Origin: Kwoniella botswanensis
Lineage: Eukaryota; Basidiomycota; Tremellomycetes; Tremellales; Cryptococcaceae
Direction: 5' to 3'
Assembly (NCBI RefSeq): GCF_036426115.1
Contig: NC_088599.1
Coordinates: 9,632,001-9,696,000, forward strand
Length of the DNA stretch: 64,000 nucleotides
The stretch's first letter is position 1; every line of letters starts with the position of its first letter. Below the pieces are notes generated by a model. That model ran no database searches, had not been told where the DNA came from, and was given only the letters and a program-made list of their open reading frames with translations. The position numbers were made by a program, and so were the translations under genes. Shown here in pieces: positions 11,706-24,911 of this stretch.

Positions 11706-12662
11706 ATGGGTTGGGAATCTGGATCGGATGCTCGGACTGGTCCTTGTCTCGACTTCTCCGATCAAGTCAAGGTTAGATGGCGATCCCTGAATCCCAGGCA
11801 ATTCCGCGGGTATGAGAACGACAGCCGAATCAATTTGGGAGAAACAGCTCCTAATGCCATTCGCATCTATTCATTTGAGCCAACTCGGGCTTCGCAAGGA
11901 AACCAACATCAGATCGCACTTTTGAACGAGTACATCCAAGGATCAACCGATAACAAAGCACACACGGCGACAGGTTATAGAGATTTCAAAGTCTTTTTGG
12001 GATCAGAGATTACCAATGCCCATCCAGAAGATACGAAGCGGATGAAAATCTCTGTCTATCCATATACTAATCAGAGCAATATTCAGGTGTTGATACAAGA
12101 CAGAAAGTCAGGAATGCATCCTCAAGTTTGGCAAGCGAAGGTTACGAAACTTGATACTACTTCCCACAATGCAATATCCCGTGCTCGATATATGACCAAC
12201 GAGGAATATCTGATGGACAAAGATTCTCTATATGGTGATGTTGGTCTTAATTTGAATCGCATCGATCGTGCTTTCAGAGCTGGAAGTAGAAATATGAAAG
12301 CAGAAAGAAGGACTCAATTCCTCTCTCCGAAAGGAGGATCGTCAGTAGACACCGATGAGATCTTCAACATGAGAGTTACAGAAGAAAATTCCAGAAGTCA
12401 GACTTTCGACGCTTCAGGTGGTGGTGATACACAGAAAATCGTCGATTATCAAGACGATGACAAATTCTTAGATCTGACACAGCCAACACTCGAAAGTACA
12501 GTCAATCTTAGCTGGTCAAGGATGATCCCCGAAGATGCTCGTCTCCTGAGACGGATGGTCACGGTACCCGTGTATGAAGCTCCATGGGGGATCGTGCCTA
12601 CCTATGGTGCTTTGGAAGACAACAACACACGATCCTTTGTAGAAGTTGATGAAGATGAGTAG
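11706..12662 (+). CDS. tandem uncharacterised family, copy 2 (intact)
   Basis: A 318-residue single-exon member and the best intact reference for the family. Landmarks in order are CLDFSDQVKVRWRSL (about residue 14), NAIRIYSFEPT (about 57), GYRDFKVFLGSEITNAHPED (about 100), PQVWQAKV, RAGSRNMKAERRTQFLSPKG, DEIFNMRV, then STVNLSWSRMIPED and the acidic end SFVEVDEDE. It is polar throughout and lacks transmembrane segments or a signal peptide, so it is probably cytosolic or nuclear. It lies between frame-broken copy 1 and copy 3, all on the same strand with 600-700 bp spacers. The role is unknown. The divergence is high for neighbours: mainly the RDF/GSE, EPT, WQ and WSRMI blocks are conserved. 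Confidence 0.75.
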   Translation: MGWESGSDARTGPCLDFSDQVKVRWRSLNPRQFRGYENDSRINLGETAPNAIRIYSFEPTRASQGNQHQIALLNEYIQGSTDNKAHTATGYRDFKVFLGSEITNAHPEDTKRMKISVYPYTNQSNIQVLIQDRKSGMHPQVWQAKVTKLDTTSHNAISRARYMTNEEYLMDKDSLYGDVGLNLNRIDRAFRAGSRNMKAERRTQFLSPKGGSSVDTDEIFNMRVTEENSRSQTFDASGGGDTQKIVDYQDDDKFLDLTQPTLESTVNLSWSRMIPEDARLLRRMVTVPVYEAPWGIVPTYGALEDNNTRSFVEVDEDE

Positions 12663-13268
12663 CATAGCTCGGCTCTGACTGGTCTTCCTACAGATTTTGA
12701 CTAGCAGTTCCCGTTCGTGTTCGGCGTTGCCAGCGGTTGGGTAACCTAGTACTTCAACACCTGAATGCATCGGGTACAGCTTCACAGGCTCTCAAATGGC
12801 ACTTGCGAGAGTAGAATCATAGGGAGTCAAGACCAATCCCTAATGAGTTCCGGCAACAGAAGCATAGTCATAGGTTTGTAAATGTTTGTTCGAAAGGATT
12901 GATGTGTGGACTGTCGTCATGCGATGAGAAGGGTTGCCTATCCTACCGTAACATACTCCCACTCCACTTCGAAGAATGATCTTTCTTACTCAAACGTGTT
13001 ACAGTTATCGTACCTTTGTAGACTTTTCGACTTCTGCTGTGTTCAGATTGTTGAAAGGTCATAAGATGTGTCTGGACGGTATGATATCCCATCTCTACGC
13101 TGATTGCTTCATTCAGTGGCAACAGCTGGACAAATAAAGCGATTGTGTTTACCAATCAAAGTGAATCTGATCACTATCCTATCACCCCGAGAAGTCCGGA
13201 TCTTGCCCATTTCAAGACCGTTGTCCACCTAACATTTCAAATTGCTATACTCGAGCTGTACCAATAGA
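12663..13268. other. intergenic between family copies 2 and 3
   Basis: About 600 bp with no supported gene. Short antisense frames show no coding character. Confidence 0.45.
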
Positions 13269-14351
13269 ATGTCTGTTATCAGAGCCGGCGACGTATCCAT
13301 AGGACCTTGTAAAGAGTTTGAATTTGATGTCAACGTATATTGGAGAGATATCAGAGACCAAGTAAGACCTCAATATGGTAATGACGATGAAGAGCAACCA
13401 TTCAATATGGGTAAACTTCGATTCTACAAGTTCGAACATCTTGCCACTGACGTAGATCCTTATGATTGGGGACAACGTCACAAAGCTGAAAGTGACAGAA
13501 AGACCGTATCGTTCTTGAACAAACACATCAACGCATCTGATGATCCCATCCAATCCACCAACTCAACTGGTGGGGAAACGAAAACAGGACCTTTCAGAGA
13601 TTTCTATGTCATTCCAGGATCGGAATGTGCCACATACGATGAATCGTACCATCAGAAACACGATCATTTGAAACTCTTCGCTCAAAAAGTAGATAGACAT
13701 GACTTTGCAATATACAAAGTCCCATATTTGACTCTGAGCCCGACAAACGATGACATTGATAATGGTATGGGCAGAGCGACAGTGTGGCAATCTAATGTGG
13801 TGTCCATTTTGCCTACATCTATCAACAACGTTTTGGATTATTGTCAGAAGATCTTTAACGCTGATCAGGAGAACAATGATGAGTATGAGGCTGGAGGACG
13901 ACGTGATCTGATAAAGAAAAATGAGAATTATAAGAAGATTGTCAACTTGAGCCTGCTCGACTCGAGATTCGATAAAACCGTTGGTGTCAATATTGAACAT
14001 ACCACCAAATTCTTCAGACCGACTGATAGTAGTGGGGATGAGAAGTTCTTCAATTTGAGAAAACCGACAGAATACACTTCTTTTCTCTCTGATGCTATCG
14101 GGAAAGGAGAACAAGATCGATTGTTCGACACTACAGATGACAGGTGGCGGGATGCAAGTCTTCCGACTCACAGATCGAGAATTACTATCAGAGGTTCGAG
14201 GTTACTTCAGCCTGACCTGGATGTGGAGTACAGCAAGTACTACCCTTGCATCTCCAATGAAGCACCAGGAGAGACCTCGGTCAATGAAAGCAGCTCACCA
14301 AGCAGATCTTCTAGTTGGCTTAGCAAGTTATTCAGTTCGGGCAGCAAGTAA
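13269..14351 (+). CDS. tandem uncharacterised family, copy 3 (intact)
   Basis: A 360-residue single-exon member starting MSVIRAGDVSIGPCKEF. The frame is open further upstream, but 13269 is the first ATG. Conserved blocks are FEFDVNVYWRDI, KLRFYKFEHL, PFRDFYVIPGSECATYDESY, ATVWQSNVV, and NIEHTTKFFRPTD at the point where copies 1 and 4 lose frame. Here the frame is intact. The C-terminus departs from copies 1 and 2. It ends in a Ser-rich stretch followed by SSWLSKLFSSGSK, a short amphipathic basic tail. A comparable tail (RLNRLRRFFPGFKG) exists in copy 4's spliced form. Function unknown. Confidence 0.73.
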   Translation: MSVIRAGDVSIGPCKEFEFDVNVYWRDIRDQVRPQYGNDDEEQPFNMGKLRFYKFEHLATDVDPYDWGQRHKAESDRKTVSFLNKHINASDDPIQSTNSTGGETKTGPFRDFYVIPGSECATYDESYHQKHDHLKLFAQKVDRHDFAIYKVPYLTLSPTNDDIDNGMGRATVWQSNVVSILPTSINNVLDYCQKIFNADQENNDEYEAGGRRDLIKKNENYKKIVNLSLLDSRFDKTVGVNIEHTTKFFRPTDSSGDEKFFNLRKPTEYTSFLSDAIGKGEQDRLFDTTDDRWRDASLPTHRSRITIRGSRLLQPDLDVEYSKYYPCISNEAPGETSVNESSSPSRSSSWLSKLFSSGSK

Positions 14352-14885
14352 AGATAGGAAGGTACATCATGGCCATCCCAAACCAAATACAGTATTTGGG
14401 TCACTACGAGCATGTCATATCTTACTGTAACTTCAACACTACTGAAAGTATAACACTCGTAGATGATACTTAGGTGCAATATTGATAATGTGAACATCAT
14501 CTTGCTCTGAGGCTGCAAAGAATCAGTGTCAGATTGCCCGGTCGCTTCTCCGAATCCTCGTTTCAATCTGGCAATGATGATCACTGTAGCTGAGGTTGCA
14601 GGCTGTGTAAGCAAGTCCAGGACCTGTGAAAGGAAGTATCAGTCTTTCTTCCTATTTTTTCTTCTTAAAGTGTCATCAATACGTCACCTTCTGGGTGAGA
14701 AGACCTCTACTCACACCATTCACGATGTACAGTTTCTTGCGAAGGGTAGCAGAGGACACTGGTTTGCCAGAAGATAAGCCATGAGCTCTTACATATACAA
14801 TATACAGTATATATATATATCCTTTACTTAGTGCTTGATATAAAGCTGCGCGCTTTACTTCCTCAAATATTGATCCTCCAGCATC
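14352..14885. other. intergenic between family copies 3 and 4
   Basis: About 530 bp. The ORF at 14526-14777 has no recognisable product. A TA tract near the end probably serves as the promoter of copy 4. Confidence 0.45.
14808..14820. repeat. TA tract, probable TATA region of copy 4
   Basis: Thirteen bases of alternating T and A about 70 bp before the ATG at 14886. This position would suit a TATA element. Confidence 0.5.
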
Positions 14886-16397
14886 ATGAGCGTAACATCG
14901 CCATCTGGATTACCTGCTTACGGCTCACTCTACAAAGATTTCGACAGTATCGTTGAAGTGGAGTGGCAAGATTGTAATACTATCAAGGGGCATAAAGAGC
15001 CCTCAGACCCCTCAAGGGGTGACGATCGTTCTATGCCCATCAGAGGTTATACCATAGGGGATATTCGCATCCATTCGATCCGCCCAACCGAGGAAAGTGC
15101 AAACTTGTCTGCCATCCGACCGGAATACCAACAAAGGGAAAGTCCAGAGGAAATTGGATTTTTAGATCAACATATAACTGGAAATATCAATCCTAGTCCC
15201 ATCAAATCTGAAGAAGATTTCGACCAAAAGGGCGGATATAGAGATTTTCATATAGTACCTGGATCGGAAATTTCAAATTCCTACAACAAGAAAGAAGAGC
15301 ATCCCCAATTGAAAGTTTTCTTATACAAAGATGGAGTCGAAAGTTTCAATTCATCTCATCTGGATTATATGAAAGCTATTTCGTGCGATCAATTTAATTA
15401 CCATTATGACCCTTCTGGTGAAGATTCACTCGGTCACAGTTATCGTTTTTCGAATCAGGATGAGAAAGAGATCTGGCAATATGGTCATAAAAAGGTTTTA
15501 CATCCAAATTGGAGCTTCACCCAAACGGCTGAAGGCACTCAGAGGTATTTAAATGCCCGTAATAGCTCAGCGCAGAGATATTCGGATTATCGAGATGCTC
15601 CTCGACCATTTCAACGAGACCGAAGTGAATACAATATCGGAAGTTTTCTCTCGGACGAAGAGAAGGGTAGATTCCCGTCAGGTATTACAATCGCTGGCTG
15701 GAAGCTGAATTGATGACAAAGTTCTTGGTACCTCATCAACTTCATGATGATGATCGGAACGAGGGAGACCAAGAGATTATAAAGGGAATTAGGATCGCGA
15801 CTGAACCCTATCATCATGATATGATAGGTCAAGGTAAGACCGAGACATTGAGGGTTTTCGATGATGATCCGGATGATTGGTACAACGGTGATAAACCGAA
15901 TTATAAAAGTACCATCAGAATCAAATGGTCTAGGTTAATGTTCCAAGATGAGTATGAGCGATTATTTGCCTCTGCCAAAGGAAGCCAGACCGGATATCAA
16001 TGCCAACAACAATATTACTATCCGTCGCAAAGTGCTCAGAATTCAGAGTCTAAGGTTGGAGGATTCCAAGTTGTGGGAGAAGTTTTTGAGTGAGTATTTT
16101 GAGACGACTTTTTTGGCATTTCTGTCAATGTTTGGTCACGGTTGCGATGTTGATATTGCTTTCGGTGTTAGTGACGAGGAGAATGATGACCAGCACCCCG
16201 GGAAATCTCTCTTCAATTCTTTGAATCCCATAAGTCGAACGATGATTGGGCTCCGCACCAATGATCCCAATCCTCCAGAAACCGCTGATAAGGAATACGC
16301 TCAGCAAAGTGCAGCGACCGAAGGCAATTCCAGGTTGAACAGACTGAGAAGGTTCTTTCCTGGATTCAAGGGGAAAGAAAAGGAGGGAAGTATTTAG
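14886..16397 (+). CDS. tandem uncharacterised family, copy 4 (frame break, alternative end)
   Basis: Starts MSVTSPSGLPAYG. Shared blocks are YKDFDSIVEVEWQD, IRIHSIRPTEES, GYRDFHIVPGSEISN, EIWQYG, and STIRIKWSRLMF near the end. The first frame stops at 15711-15713. The homologous continuation (RWLEAELMTKFLVP, aligned with RNMKAERRTQFLSP of copy 2) is in the -1 frame and is open only after a stop at 15668-15670. The direction and location match the break in copy 1. A 38-nt GT..AG segment (15667-15704) would also restore frame but is very short and lacks a branch site. Further on, the frame ends at 16093 (VVGEVFE) or is spliced over 16090-16171 (GTGAGT donor, in phase), adding about 75 residues ending RLNRLRRFFPGFKGKEKEG. 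Confidence 0.6.
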
Positions 16398-16627
16398 TCA
16401 CCCCCGCCCAAAATACCTGTTCCTCGACTATGCCAGTCTATCAGCGGGCTGTAATTGTTGATGAAATGGCCGTTGGAATTCACTAGAACGCAATGTTTAT
16501 GGCTCGCGTTGTTCACATATTGTGAATTATCACTCATCGAGAATTTACAATTGATGCATTTTGTGCCATAACCTCATCCACATCTCTATCTTCCTACTTA
16601 TCTGTAAAGTCGATGAAGCTAGTAGAA

Positions 16628-17300
16628 TTACTTGGTGAACGCTCGTACTATCTTGGCAGCGATATGGAGGAAGAAGATGGAAGCGATGAATGAGAGTGAT
16701 AAGACAATAACAACGAATGGGTCTCTGTTTTGTATACAGGCAACGCTTAGCATTCAGGTCTGTAGATGGATTAAGTAAGGTGGTTTAGGAGAGTACGGTT
16801 GCAGTACTGGTATCTATAACAAGAGATGGCGCATAATTTGAACGCAAACTCACACCTTCAATCCTGCCTCTCCTGAGTCCGTATAGAGCTTCAACATGGT
16901 ATTACTCGATCCACCTGCACCTGCGGCTCGAGCGGAAGATGGTCTGGCAGCAGCTGGAGCACGTCGTCTATGATTTTTATTGGGAACATATGGGTATCGA
17001 TTGGTTAAGAATTGATAAAAGCAAAGAGGGGGGGGAGGAGGTCGATAAATGCAGTTTAGAGAGGGAGGAGTATCGAGCAGAAGGTATCCACCCATCTTAG
17101 CTCATCACTTCCGCAGATTATCATACTGAATAGCAACCATCACGCACCTGACAGCATTGGCTCCATGTGGTCTAGCAACAGCGAAAGAGGAACTGGAACC
17201 TCCTGGTGTTCCAGGCGAAGTTGGTCTTTTCACGTCGGCCTGCGATAAATTACCAGCTGTCAGCCTTTCTCACAGTGAGACACGGGTATCAGCTTACCAT
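16628..17300 (-). CDS. SEC61B: Sec61 beta subunit of the ER translocon
   Basis: A small tail-anchored subunit of the Sec61 protein-conducting channel in the ER membrane. The spliced protein is under 100 residues, the usual size. After the initiator Met it reads ADVKRPTSPGTPGGSSSS, then the family signature RPHGANAVRRRRAP, then GGSSNTMLKLYTDSGEAGLK, then VDPFVVIVLSLSFIASIFFL as the single C-terminal membrane helix, and the end HIAAKIVRAFTK. The first coding exon is only the ATG (17298-17300), followed by a consensus GTAAGC intron. Two more introns follow. The phases agree at each junction: the GTC AG/A and GT/A codons are split as expected. Confidence 0.92.
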
Positions 17301-17649
17301 GATGATAAAGAGAGAAGGTAGTACAGGGGATGGGAGGGTTAATGAAGATGTATATGTAGTAGTAAGATGTATATCGCTCAATTGCTATCATCGTTGTCCA
17401 AGTTGATCATTCCACGATGTTGTCGTTGTTGCAACCGGAATAGGAATGGGCATTCGTTTGTATGCGCACCCCACTTGAAATATGGTGTACTCCCGCCTCC
17501 ACTTCGTCGATCACTTGCACCTTCGTCCATCCAAATTTATCGTCAAACAATTCATCTTGATATTTTGTCTCAGCAATTCAACGTCAATGACGACCTGTAC
17601 ATAGCCCAGTCCACCATATCAGCCAGCAGGCTCCGAACCGTTATTCAAA
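17301..17649. promoter_or_regulatory. divergent promoter, SEC61B / methyltransferase
   Basis: About 350 bp between divergent starts. No distinctive box was recognised. Confidence 0.45.
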
Positions 17650-19714
17650 ATGACCGCCTCAGGTCTAATCCCCTCATCCTTCCTTCCTCCCCTTCCTCGC
17701 TCACAATATACCCTATCGCCCCTCCACCCTGCCGACATCCTCGCGCGTATATCGATCCTCAAAGAGTTGTACTTACCACCCATACATGGAGGATTCACAT
17801 CGACCGATGTATTTGAGGATGAAGAGCCCGAGGAGAAAGTCGTAAGGAGTCAAAAGAGGGAGCGCAGGTTTTCTGCCGGACTTGTGGAGACCATGGAAAG
17901 TATTGGGTTGGGACTTGACGTACCCATCGAGGGTACTGGAAATGGACTGGAAGTACTCGAGGAAGAGATCACCTCAGAGGAGGAAGAGATCATCGAAGAG
18001 GAGCAAGGGGACGTGGACAGCCAAGAACACTTGGATCCTTTCGAAAGAGAGTGGGCGGAGAAATGGCTAGGAGGCGTTATGAGACGATCTCAGGGCTGGT
18101 TAGAGGAGAATGAAGGCGGGCAGATAGAAGAGGTCAAAGAGGTGGAAATGATCTTGAGGGACGCTACGGCTGTGCTGGCTATGATGGCTGGAACAAGTGG
18201 TGAGCTAGGGACATCTGTCAGGATTTTCAACCTCGATGCTGTTTCTTCATCACGCAAACAGTGATCTGAACGTTAAAATCAAGACGATTTACCAATCTGT
18301 CTCAGGGCGCAACTCGTGCGCTAATCTCACCTCGTTATTACTTGCAGCCGCTGGGTCCCTCACCAGACATCTAGTGTTCCCCCTTCACCCCTCTCTCGCT
18401 CCAGCTCTCTCATCCTTACATTCACGTACGACCCCCAACCCAAACCTGAGTCCCGAAACGAACATGTTCCTCTCATCGCTCTCTACCTCACCTACATCTC
18501 CTAAAAACCTATTCCATCGTCAGATCATTGCGTCTTCGCCCACTGCTACTTTCCCAGTTCAAGATGATCTGATCTCACCTACGTCTTCAACATTCTCAAG
18601 TATTACTTCAAACAAAACTCAGTCTACCTCCTCCACGCGGAAAAGTAAAAAGAGACACGCAAGTTTACCAATCTTGCTCCATGACGCTCCGATGTCAGAC
18701 CATCTGTCAGTCGGTGTACAGACATGGGGATCGGCCATATTGCTAGGTAGGAAATTAGCGTTGAATCCAGCAGAGTATGGTTTATTCTTGCCTCCTTCTG
18801 AGGGAAATAAGGGTATAAGGGTATTAGAATTAGGTGCAGGTACAGGACTATTATCAATCTTGTGTCGGAAACTCCTCGATCTGCAGAGCATACAAGATGG
18901 TTCACCAAGAGGATTGGTGGTAGCTACCGATTTCTTAGATACCGTGCTGGATAATCTAAAGATCTGTGTTGATTTGAATTTCCCTCCTGAGATAAAGCAA
19001 ATACCGGGTTCACCAGATGTGAATTTAAAGAACACTACGGATGTAGGTGTAGATGAAGGTATACATATAGCTAAATTGGATTGGACGACGTTTCCCACTT
19101 TTATGGAAAATAGCGATTCACAAGAAGAAAAAGAAGGTCAAGAGGAGATGTCAAGGTTCATTACTAAAGGGGATCAAGGGAGAGAAGGGTTTGATTTGGT
19201 TTTGGCGAGTGATTGCGTGTATGATGAGACTCATGCGAAGCTTTTGAGATTGGTGGCTGGTTGGACATTGAAATTACCCGATGAGAATGGAGAGAACGGT
19301 GGAACTTTCGTGAGTCCTAGTTTCGGTCTTCCTACTACATGGACATGAATCCAATATTGCGTCACAACTCAATTCTTCGCATCAGTCTCGAAATAATACT
19401 GATCCTGACATTGTATCATATAGCATATCCTCTCACCACTTCGACCCACGTTCGCTCCTGAACTAGCATCTATCGATACGCATTTCCCACCCCTCTCAAC
19501 TTACTCACCCTTATTACAGCGTCAACAAGCTGCTGCTGTGGCCGATGACCATTCTCAGATAAACATCGAGCTACGAGGAGAGGGTCTGGGATTGAAGAGG
19601 GGATTGAAACTGGGTGTAAGAGGAGAAGGGAAGAAGGGGGTGAAAGGTAGAAAAGGGGAAGGAAGAGTGGATGAAGAAGGTGGTTATTGGTGGTGGGAAG
19701 TTGGATGGGGATAG
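17650..19714 (+). CDS. family-16 lysine methyltransferase-like protein
   Basis: An AdoMet-dependent class I methyltransferase of the METTL21/Efm/Rrg1 group, whose members usually methylate lysines of elongation factors or chaperones. The exons are 17650-18199, 18348-19309 and 19424-19714, in phase. The N-terminal ~200 residues are acidic and probably helical. The catalytic domain begins with VGVQTWGSAILLGRKLA. Motif I is VLELGAGTGLLSI, followed by VVATDFLDTVLDNL, then the motif II region LDWTTF and DLVLASDCVYDETHAKLL. The latter resembles the DxxY-type signature of the family (DCVY). The C-terminus is Gly/Lys-rich and ends GGYWWWEVGWG. The substrate cannot be read from sequence. The N-terminal extension makes it longer than METTL21 proteins. 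Confidence 0.8.
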
Positions 19715-20049
19715 GTATAGGTACTTCATCCGAGTATAACATGAAGAAGATAGATTGAAAGCAGAACATAGACTTCAGGATCAATGTATTGCTATAATCG
19801 TTTCAAGTGAAATTGGACTCTGTCATCTTTGGAACTGATTCTCGCTCTCGCATGAAAATTGCTCATAGGACCGTGATATTTGACCCAATGTTCTACTAGA
19901 GTAAGCAAATCACATTTGAAAGTCTGAATTCAGACCGAGAAGCATATTCTCTCGGGGTATCAGATCTTGTATACTTGCAGATCAAGTTGCTTGCTACATA
20001 CTGCATACTGACACTTGTAATCGTATTTTCTTTATCTGTACAACCAGAC
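19715..20049. other. tail-to-tail spacer
   Basis: About 335 bp between convergent 3' ends (methyltransferase and MYST gene). AT-rich; no gene seen. Confidence 0.45.
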
Positions 20050-22802
<2,753 letters not shown>

Positions 22803-23132
22803 GGGCCTTCGTAAGGCTCTACAAGCGTTTTCGCGAAGGTCTTGAGCCCTTCATAGATCTTGGAAACCCTCCATACGCGTAAAAAATACTCGTAGTACAG
22901 TTACTCGTAGCGACAACACTCCAGTACATGACCAAAACAAACTGAACGGAGATGCGACGCGATCTCCGACAGTTGAACGATGTAATGTTGACAAGTGAAG
23001 CAAAGTCAAAAGTACAGTCAACCCAGCTCTAACGACGATCATGAGAAATCCAACACTCATGTCATTGTCAATCTCGGACAGACTGGTATTCAAACAAGCC
23101 CAGAGCATCCAAGACCGAATGAGGATAACGCC
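22803..23132. promoter_or_regulatory. bidirectional promoter, MYST / SRAP genes
   Basis: 330 bp separate the start codons of two divergent chromatin or DNA-repair genes, so both promoters must lie here or overlap. No specific binding site is recognised. Confidence 0.5.
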
Positions 23133-24911
23133 ATGTGCGGTCGATATGCTCTTGCGCTCTCCAACGAGGAACTCTACGATTCACTCGAAGCTCGATTACC
23201 GAGGTTATTCGAGAATGGGCGTCCGAGGTGGGAAAGGCAGCAGGATAATAGGGGTGGGAAGTGAGTAGCTTATCTACCGTACATACAGCTTATTAGATCC
23301 TCAAGGATAAACTGATTATGAATTAATGGGATAGTTACAATGTCGCACCTCGCCAGAGGGCTCCGGTGATTCGGCGTGATCCGGAAGACGGTGAGAGAGG
23401 AATGATCGAGACTATGTGAGCTACTGTTCCAACTTCAACCCTCGTGTTCATATAGCTCATGGAAGGAGTATCTGAACACAGGCAATGGGGTCTGATCCCT
23501 CATTGGACGAAACATCCTCCGACTGGTCCATTGAATACCATCAATGCAAGATCAGAGGGTCTACTGTGAGCTTCGCAACTGTTTTATCTGAGAATAAGCT
23601 AACAGATATACTTTAGAGATCCATCTTCAGGTGGTATGTGGCATGCTCTCAAAGGTTACAAGAGATGTATAATACCTGCGCAAGGGTACGCCTCGTTCCC
23701 TTCTCCCCATTCATATCCCTCCAAGCTAACTTTTTTTGTGTCTCGTAGATATTACGAATGGCTTAAGAAACCTTCATCTAAAATACCCCATTTCACCCGT
23801 CTACCACTCTCCGAGAAAACATCAATCGATCATCCACCTTTACTATTCTTCGCAGGTTTATACGATATAGTCAAATACGTTTCACCCGTCCAATCGAAAT
23901 TCCAACCTTCCGATGATCCCGAGGATACTCGTGAAGCGTATCCTACAGGTAATCCCATACCTTTGGCGACGTATACGATACTTACCACTGAACCATCTAA
24001 GGATATCAGGTGGTTACACGACAGGATGCCTGTGATACTCACTGAATGGGATGATATAGTCAATTGGCTAGATTTGGGAGAAGTAAAAGGTTGGAAAGAA
24101 GGTAAAGGAGGTACAGGAGATCTTTTAAAGAGTAAAGAAGGTTTAGAAAGGTGAGTCCAACTCATCTCATATACCCCATTCTGCACTGTATTCGATTTTG
24201 TCCTATAGCCTATATGGGGAAGTTTGTAGCTGATAAGTACTGGTGTGCTTCGTAGTTATCCCGTACCTAACGAAGTAGGTAAGATAGGTAACAACTCGCC
24301 TACGTTCATTCAGCCCGTATCGGAACGTAAAGATGGAATTAAGAGTTTCTTTTCAAAACAACAATCTTCACCTGTCAAGACCAAGAAGGAAGCATTGAAT
24401 AAATCTCCTGTTAAGGTCAAATCCGAAGATGAGAAGAAAGTCAAAGAGAAAGCTGAAGGGATTGAAAGTGATATAACGCCGAAGGATGAGGAAAAGGGAT
24501 TAGGGGATGATTCGAATGCCCCGAATCAAGATCGAGCTCATTCCCATCAGGCTTTACCTGCTGATGATAAAGGTTTCGTTAAAGTAGAGCAGGCAGGGCA
24601 GCACAGGAAAAGAGAACGATCAGATGATGAGGGTGAAGATGAAGACGTCAAAGAAGTTGAGCCGCCCAAAAGAGGTACGGGAGGTCATCAGACCAAGGTG
24701 ATTCGTAAGAATGTGGATGAGGGGCATAAAGAGGTGAGTAATGGTTTATAATGATTCGTTGTATGATGACTGAGAATTGAGGACTGGAGCTAACGGTTGT
24801 TCGTTGCTATCGATTTATAAATAGCAACCGGCAATAACGAATTTCTTTAAATCGCCTTCACAATCTATGACTCAACCTGCTTCCACTTCCAACAAGAGGA
24901 GAAAGCGATGA
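23133..24911 (+). CDS. SRAP-domain protein (HMCES/YedK family) with PIP box
   Basis: A sensor and protector of abasic sites in single-stranded DNA. The family forms a covalent link through its Cys2. The protein starts MCGRYALALSNEELYDSL, so Cys2 is in place once Met is removed. Other active-site positions are present: NYNVAPRQRAPV (Asn and Arg), TINARSEGL (Glu), and WLHDRMPVIL (His). GMWHALKGYKRCIIPAQG and YYEWLKKP are also typical. The exons are short and in phase. The C-terminal extension is Lys/Glu-rich and disordered. It contains GIKSFFSKQ (PIP-like) and, in the last exon, EQPAITNFFKSP, a canonical QxxIxxFF PCNA-binding box, before a basic end NKRRKR that is a likely nuclear signal. This matches replication-fork recruitment known for HMCES. 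Confidence 0.9.

Noticed and set aside
15667-15704. 38-nt intron in family copy 4
   Set aside because: It would restore frame but is shorter than other introns here, has a poor donor and no branch site, and removes residues that align with copy 2; kept only as an alternative.
18619-19098. 159-codon antisense ORF
   Set aside because: Shadow of the methyltransferase coding strand.
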